64,000 nucleotides of DNA from Polyangia bacterium (lineage in GTDB: Bacteria; Myxococcota_A; Polyangia; Fen-1088). The notes under the pieces were generated by a model, which saw only the letters and a program-made list of their open reading frames with translations, ran no database searches and had not been told where the DNA came from. Below are positions 59,986 through 64,000 of the stretch, piece by piece (position 1 is the stretch's first letter; the number at the start of each line of letters is the position of its first letter). A program made the position numbers and the translations under genes. The DNA is taken from NCBI GenBank assembly GCA_036268875.1, contig DATATI010000091.1, positions 139,513 through 203,512 of the forward strand. The letters are read 5' to 3'.

Positions 59986-61851
59986 TTACGCGCCTTCCGC
60001 CAGCTTGCCGTGCAACCGTCGATAGGCCCCTTCGAGCGCCATTAACTCGGCGTGCGTGCCGCGCTCGACGATGCGGCCGCCGTCGATCACCAGCACCTGA
60101 TCGGCGTGCTCGATGGTGCTCAGGCGATGGGCGACGACGAAGCTGGTGCGCCCGGCCAGCAGCTTGGCCAGAGCGCGCTGCAGTCGTCGTTCGGTCAGGC
60201 GGTCGACTGCGCTGGTGGCTTCGTCCAGCATCAGCAAGCGTGGGTTGGCCAGCATGGCGCGCGTGAAGCACACGATCTGCCGCTGCCCGGCGGACAGGGC
60301 GCTGCCGCGCTCGCCGACCTGGGTCAGCCAGCCTTGGGGCAGCCGCTCGATCACGTCCAGCACCCCCAGCTTTCGCGCCGCCTCCGCCACGTCGGCGTCG
60401 GACGCTTCCGGTCGGGTCAGGCGCACGTTGTCGATAACCGTTCCGGTAAAGAGAAAATTGCTCTGCAGGACGTTGCCCATCTGCCGCCGCAGTGACGTGC
60501 CGGTGACTTCGCGCAGATCGATGCCATCGATGCGGATCTCGCCGGCGGTGGGCAGGTGCACCTTGGCGATCAGCGACAGGATGGTGCTCTTGCCGCTGCC
60601 GGTGGGGCCGACCAGCGCCACGGTCTGGTCCGGCTCGGCGGTGAGATCCACGTCGTGCAACACCGGGCGCGCCGGATCGTAGGCGAACGAGACGCCTCGC
60701 AATGTCACTCGTCCCTCGATGAGCGGAATGTTGCGCGCGGCGGGGGCGTCGACCGGCGGCAGGTGCGTGTCAAGCAGCGAAAAGACGCGCTCTGCGCCGG
60801 CCATCGCCGTTAGCGCCTGGTTGTATTGATTGCCGAGGATCGGAATGGGGCTGAAAAAGAAATTCGCCAGGAAGAAAAACTGCACCATGGCTTCCAGCCG
60901 GATGTGCCCGCCCAGCGCCTGATAGCCGCCGACGATCAACGCCAGCGAAAGAAACAACTGCCCGTTCAATTCCAGCAGCGGCAACAGCAGCGCCGAACTG
61001 CGCGTGGCCCGCATGTTGTATTCGCCGTGGTCGGCCACCAGCGTGGCGAACATCTCGGCGTTCACCGCCGTGCGCGCGTACGCCTGGGTCACGCGCACGC
61101 CGGCGATCGATTCGGCGACGGTGGCGGTGACGCGCGAGAAGCTCTCTTGCAGGGCGCGGTAGGCTCGCACCATGCGGCTTTGAAAGTGGCGGACCACCAC
61201 GCTCAGCGTCGGCACCATCACCGCCACCACCAGGAACAGCAGCCAGTCGTAATAAAGCATGAACGCCGCCGCGAGGATCATGCCGCCCAGCTGGACCGAG
61301 CTGACGAACACCACCTCCTGAATGCCGACCCGCACCGCTTCCAGATCCGAGGTGACCCGGCTGATCAGCCGGCCAGTCTGCGTGCCCTGGAAAAAACTCA
61401 TCGGCTGCGCCAGCACGTGGCGGTAACAGGCGGCCCGCATGTCGTGCAGCACGCTTTCGCCCAGCTCCAGCGCCAGGCGCGCCCGGTAGCGAAACACAAA
61501 GGCTGTGCTCAGCGCCAGCGCCGCCAGCGCCACCACGCCCGACACCAGGCCCCAGCGATCGTGGTGGGCGATCGGGCCGCTGATCACCGCCGCCGTTCCC
61601 CAGCCGACCAGCGGCAGCTGGGCCGCGCGCGCCAGCACCAGCAGCGACAGGATGTTGCGTTTGCGGGCGTACGGCACGGTGAAGGCGAACAGTCGGTGCG
61701 CCAGGCGCCGATCGATCGGCCGCTGCGTGGGGCCGGCGCCTTCCCCGCGCAACGGCATGTGCACGATGGCGTGGCTGCCGGTGATGCGATCGCGGACCAC
61801 GCCGTCGTCGCGCGTGCGTTCGTGGGTTTTGCTCGTGCGCGCGGCCTTCAA
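59986..61851 (-). CDS. ABC exporter half-transporter, consensus Walker B
   Basis: A 621-residue half-exporter: six membrane helices (about 55-345) then an ATPase with LVGPTGSGKSTILS, a Q-loop, signature LSAGQRQI, Walker B LLMLDEATSAVD and the switch His in VVAHRLST. The Walker B Glu is intact but the signature has Ala for the first Gly. The TTG start overlaps the partner's stop (TTGA). With the next gene it probably forms a heterodimeric lipid or drug exporter. Confidence 0.9.
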   Translation of the reverse strand: MKAARTSKTHERTRDDGVVRDRITGSHAIVHMPLRGEGAGPTQRPIDRRLAHRLFAFTVPYARKRNILSLLVLARAAQLPLVGWGTAAVISGPIAHHDRWGLVSGVVALAALALSTAFVFRYRARLALELGESVLHDMRAACYRHVLAQPMSFFQGTQTGRLISRVTSDLEAVRVGIQEVVFVSSVQLGGMILAAAFMLYYDWLLFLVVAVMVPTLSVVVRHFQSRMVRAYRALQESFSRVTATVAESIAGVRVTQAYARTAVNAEMFATLVADHGEYNMRATRSSALLLPLLELNGQLFLSLALIVGGYQALGGHIRLEAMVQFFFLANFFFSPIPILGNQYNQALTAMAGAERVFSLLDTHLPPVDAPAARNIPLIEGRVTLRGVSFAYDPARPVLHDVDLTAEPDQTVALVGPTGSGKSTILSLIAKVHLPTAGEIRIDGIDLREVTGTSLRRQMGNVLQSNFLFTGTVIDNVRLTRPEASDADVAEAARKLGVLDVIERLPQGWLTQVGERGSALSAGQRQIVCFTRAMLANPRLLMLDEATSAVDRLTERRLQRALAKLLAGRTSFVVAHRLSTIEHADQVLVIDGGRIVERGTHAELMALEGAYRRLHGKLAEGA

Positions 61852-63704
61852 ATGATCCCTCCGCTGACACCGGTCGCGGCGGCGGGCGGGGCGGCATCGG
61901 GGTGGTGTTCGTCGCCGCCTTCGCCCAGCAGCGCCAGCAAGCGGCCGCCCTGGCGCGCGGCCAGCTCGGCGTAGGTGCCGCGCTCGACGATGCGGCCACC
62001 GTCGAGGATCAGAATGATGTCCGCCCGCTGCAGCAAGGGTGGGGCGTGGGTGGCGACGAAGGTGGTGCGGCCGGACATGGTGACCGAAAGCGCGGCCCAG
62101 ATGTCGCGCGCCGTCTCGGCGTCGACGGCGGCGGTGGGATCGTCCATCAACAAGATGCGCGGCTGCCGCAGGAGGGCGCGCGCCATGGCCAGTCGCTGCC
62201 GCTGCCCGCCGGAAAGGTTGGCGCCCGCTTCGCTGAGGACGGTGTCATAGCCCTGCGGCAGCGCGCGCACGAAGCCGTCGGCGCCGGCGGTGCAGGCGGC
62301 GCGCTCGACCGCCTCGCGCGGGGCGTCTGGTTGGCCGAAGGCGATGTTGGCGGCGATGGTGTGGCTGAAAAGAAAGCTGTCCTGAAAGACCACCCCGATC
62401 TGCCGGCGCAGTTGATCGATGTCCAGCGCGCGCAGGTCGATGCCGTCGACGCGGACGCAGCCGTTGGTGGGATCGTGAAAGCGCGGGATCAAACTCAGCA
62501 GCGTGCTCTTGCCGGAACCGGCCGCGCCCAGCAGCGCCACGCAGGTCCCCGGCCGAACGTCGAGATCGATCGCTTCCAGCGCCGCCCGGCGGCCCTGTCC
62601 GTAAGCGAACGTGACGTTGTCAAAGTGCACGGCGCCTGCCATGGCCGGCAAGGCTTGCGGTGCCGGCGGGCTTTCGATCTCGATCGGCGCGTCCAGCACC
62701 TCGAACACGCGGCGGGCGCCAATCAAGCTTTCCTGCAGCGTATTGATGACGGTCGCCATGTTCGTCACCTGGGTCGAGAACTGCTGCAGCAAACCGGCGA
62801 ACACCACCAGATCGCCCAGCGACAGCGCCTGCCGGAATACCAGGGTCCCGCCGTAAGCCATAAGCACGATGATGTTCACGTGCGTGAGCAGGCCGATGGT
62901 CGGCGAAAACAGGCTGATCTGCTGGAAGATCTTCTGCTGGCCGTCGCGGACCTTGCGGTTGCGGCGATTGAGATCGGCTTCAAGAATCTCTTCCGCGGCG
63001 AACCGGCGCACCACCGCCATGCCCTGAATGCTCTCCGACATGCGCAGGACCAGGTCGTCCATCTGCGCCCGGTTGACGGCGTACGCCGGCTGCACGCGCC
63101 GGGAGAAGAACATCGTCACGGCGATCAGAAACGGCGTGCTGGCCAGGCACGACAAGGTCAGGGCCACGTTGTGCCGGAGCATGTAACCGAGGTACAGGCC
63201 CAGCGACAGCAGCATGATCAGGCTTTGAATCAACACTGCGTCGACGAACGACCGCACTGCCTGCACGTCGCTGGTGGTGCGGTTCAAAAGGGCGCCGCTG
63301 GCGTTGGCGTCGAAAAAGCGAAAGGCCAGGCGCTGCATCTTCGCGTACACCTGAGAACGCAACGTCGGGACGATCTCGCCCTGGACCAGGCGGTTGACGC
63401 CGACGGCGTAGTGATAGTTGAAGAACGCGCGCATCCCGGCGGCGATCAGCGCCAGACCGCCCAGCAGCGCCACGACCAAGATCGGCGACGTGCCGGCCGG
63501 CGGCCGCAGACCAAGCGGCCAGCGCGGCGCCGGCGCGTTCGCGTCCAGCGTGTGGCGAACCACATCGATGGAGAGCCCGCCCAGCGCCAGGCCGGCCATG
63601 CCCAGCAACAGCAAAGCCACCTGCAGGCCCAGCGCGCTCAGACACTCGCGGCGGTAACTCCAGGCCAGGCGCCAAAGCCGTCGCAGCACGTGTGCGGTGG
63701 ACAT
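61848..63704 (-). CDS. ABC exporter half-transporter, degenerate Walker B
   Basis: A 618-residue half-exporter from the ATG at 63704 (a TTG at 63728 adds 8 residues). After six helices the ATPase has LLGAAGSGKSTLLS, canonical signature LSGGQRQR and Walker B ILLMDDPTAAVD, where Asp replaces the catalytic Glu; the switch His is in VATHAPP. The changes complement those of its overlapping partner, indicating an asymmetric heterodimer with one weak ATP site. Substrate unknown. Confidence 0.9.
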   Translation of the reverse strand: MSTAHVLRRLWRLAWSYRRECLSALGLQVALLLLGMAGLALGGLSIDVVRHTLDANAPAPRWPLGLRPPAGTSPILVVALLGGLALIAAGMRAFFNYHYAVGVNRLVQGEIVPTLRSQVYAKMQRLAFRFFDANASGALLNRTTSDVQAVRSFVDAVLIQSLIMLLSLGLYLGYMLRHNVALTLSCLASTPFLIAVTMFFSRRVQPAYAVNRAQMDDLVLRMSESIQGMAVVRRFAAEEILEADLNRRNRKVRDGQQKIFQQISLFSPTIGLLTHVNIIVLMAYGGTLVFRQALSLGDLVVFAGLLQQFSTQVTNMATVINTLQESLIGARRVFEVLDAPIEIESPPAPQALPAMAGAVHFDNVTFAYGQGRRAALEAIDLDVRPGTCVALLGAAGSGKSTLLSLIPRFHDPTNGCVRVDGIDLRALDIDQLRRQIGVVFQDSFLFSHTIAANIAFGQPDAPREAVERAACTAGADGFVRALPQGYDTVLSEAGANLSGGQRQRLAMARALLRQPRILLMDDPTAAVDAETARDIWAALSVTMSGRTTFVATHAPPLLQRADIILILDGGRIVERGTYAELAARQGGRLLALLGEGGDEHHPDAAPPAAATGVSGGII

Positions 63705-63776
63705 CGGCGATGCTGGCACGGCCACCAAGAATAGCAGGTTGACCGGTCGCTCCGTGGCCCGTTATGGTGCGGCCCC

Positions 63777-64000
63777 ATGCGCCGTACGCGTCTGGCCGTC
63801 GTCTGCTTTGGGGTCATTGGCATGACTGCAACGTTCGCTTTGGCCGGGGAGCGCAAGGACGTCCCCGACAAATACAAATGGAACCTGGCGGATCTGTATC
63901 CGTCGGAGGCGGTGTGGACCAAGGCCAAGGACGAGCTCAGCCAGCGTCTGCCGGAGCTGGCCAAGTTTCGCGGCCACCTGGGCAAGTCGCCGAAAGAGAT
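63777..64000 (+). CDS. Oligoendopeptidase F-like (M3) protein, 3' end outside window
   Basis: The first 74 residues: a signal peptide (MRRTRLAVVCFGVIGMTATFALAG) followed by VPDKYKWNLADLYPSEAVWTK, the typical N-terminus of PepF-type M3 peptidases. The zinc HExxH site is beyond the window. The signal peptide suggests a secreted or periplasmic form, whereas classic PepF is cytoplasmic. Divergent from the ABC exporter. Confidence 0.78.
   Translation, partial: MRRTRLAVVCFGVIGMTATFALAGERKDVPDKYKWNLADLYPSEAVWTKAKDELSQRLPELAKFRGHLGKSPKE

Overview
The window is a GC-rich (roughly two-thirds G+C by eye), densely packed bacterial chromosome segment. I find no rRNA, tRNA, CRISPR array, insertion sequence or prophage. 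The mix of gene families points to a deltaproteobacterial or myxobacterial lineage (Myxococcota): an alternative complex III plus caa3 oxidase cluster, many lipoprotein signals, a caspase-like protein, a GAF/HD-GYP protein, PilZ proteins and frequent GTG/TTG starts. This placement is an inference from gene content, not a phylogeny.

Layout. 1-3.8 kb: the end of an unknown gene, then a translationally coupled trio (a PEGA-like membrane protein and two haem-motif lipoproteins). 3.8-6.1 kb: a caspase-like protein with an EF-hand, a small conserved protein and a cold-shock protein with its own promoter and terminator. 6.2-7.8 kb (minus): thiE and a thiS-thiG fusion. 7.9-12.5 kb: nrdR-ribD-ribE-ribBX-ribH-nusB, the classic riboflavin operon order. 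12.5-17.1 kb: a stand-alone M17-N domain protein, xerD, scpA, scpB and an RsuA/RluB-type pseudouridine synthase (chromosome segregation and rRNA modification). 17.2-24.3 kb: purH-purD-purE, tsaC, a DUF1015 protein, a TrmN6-like methyltransferase and a zinc alcohol dehydrogenase. 24.6-26.7 kb (minus): mazG, a small protein and an OmpA-type lipoprotein. 26.7-29.9 kb: phoH, a GAF/HD-GYP phosphodiesterase and ybeY. 30-32.7 kb: a glycosyltransferase and a secreted protein with an altered metzincin motif.

32.7-45.4 kb is the centrepiece: twelve plus-strand genes, mostly overlapping, encoding actA-F (quinol oxidation), a small membrane protein, an SCO copper chaperone and an A2-type caa3 oxidase (ctaC-F). 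Together they can pass electrons from quinol to oxygen without a bc1 complex. 45.4-46.4 kb carries divergent bfr and bfd (iron storage and release) with an AT-rich hexamer array between them. 46.4-51.9 kb (minus): a Pal-like lipoprotein, a sugar-type ABC importer lacking its ATPase (with an intra-operon hairpin, promoter and dyad), and a LarA-like protein. 51.9-54.3 kb: rmlC facing rmlA-rmlB. 54.3-56.9 kb (minus): a trans-envelope PilZ protein and a REC-histidine kinase. 57-59.4 kb: cydAB of the cyanide-insensitive type. 59.4-63.7 kb (minus): a DUF985 cupin and a heterodimeric ABC exporter. The window ends in the start of a secreted M3-family peptidase.

Most of the window is housekeeping. The less ordinary material is the haem-lipoprotein trio, the HD-GYP protein in the slot usually held by a membrane HD phosphodiesterase, the PilZ-membrane-AMIN-like protein, the degenerate metzincin and several regulatory hairpins. 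I did not find a convincing wholly new multi-gene system.
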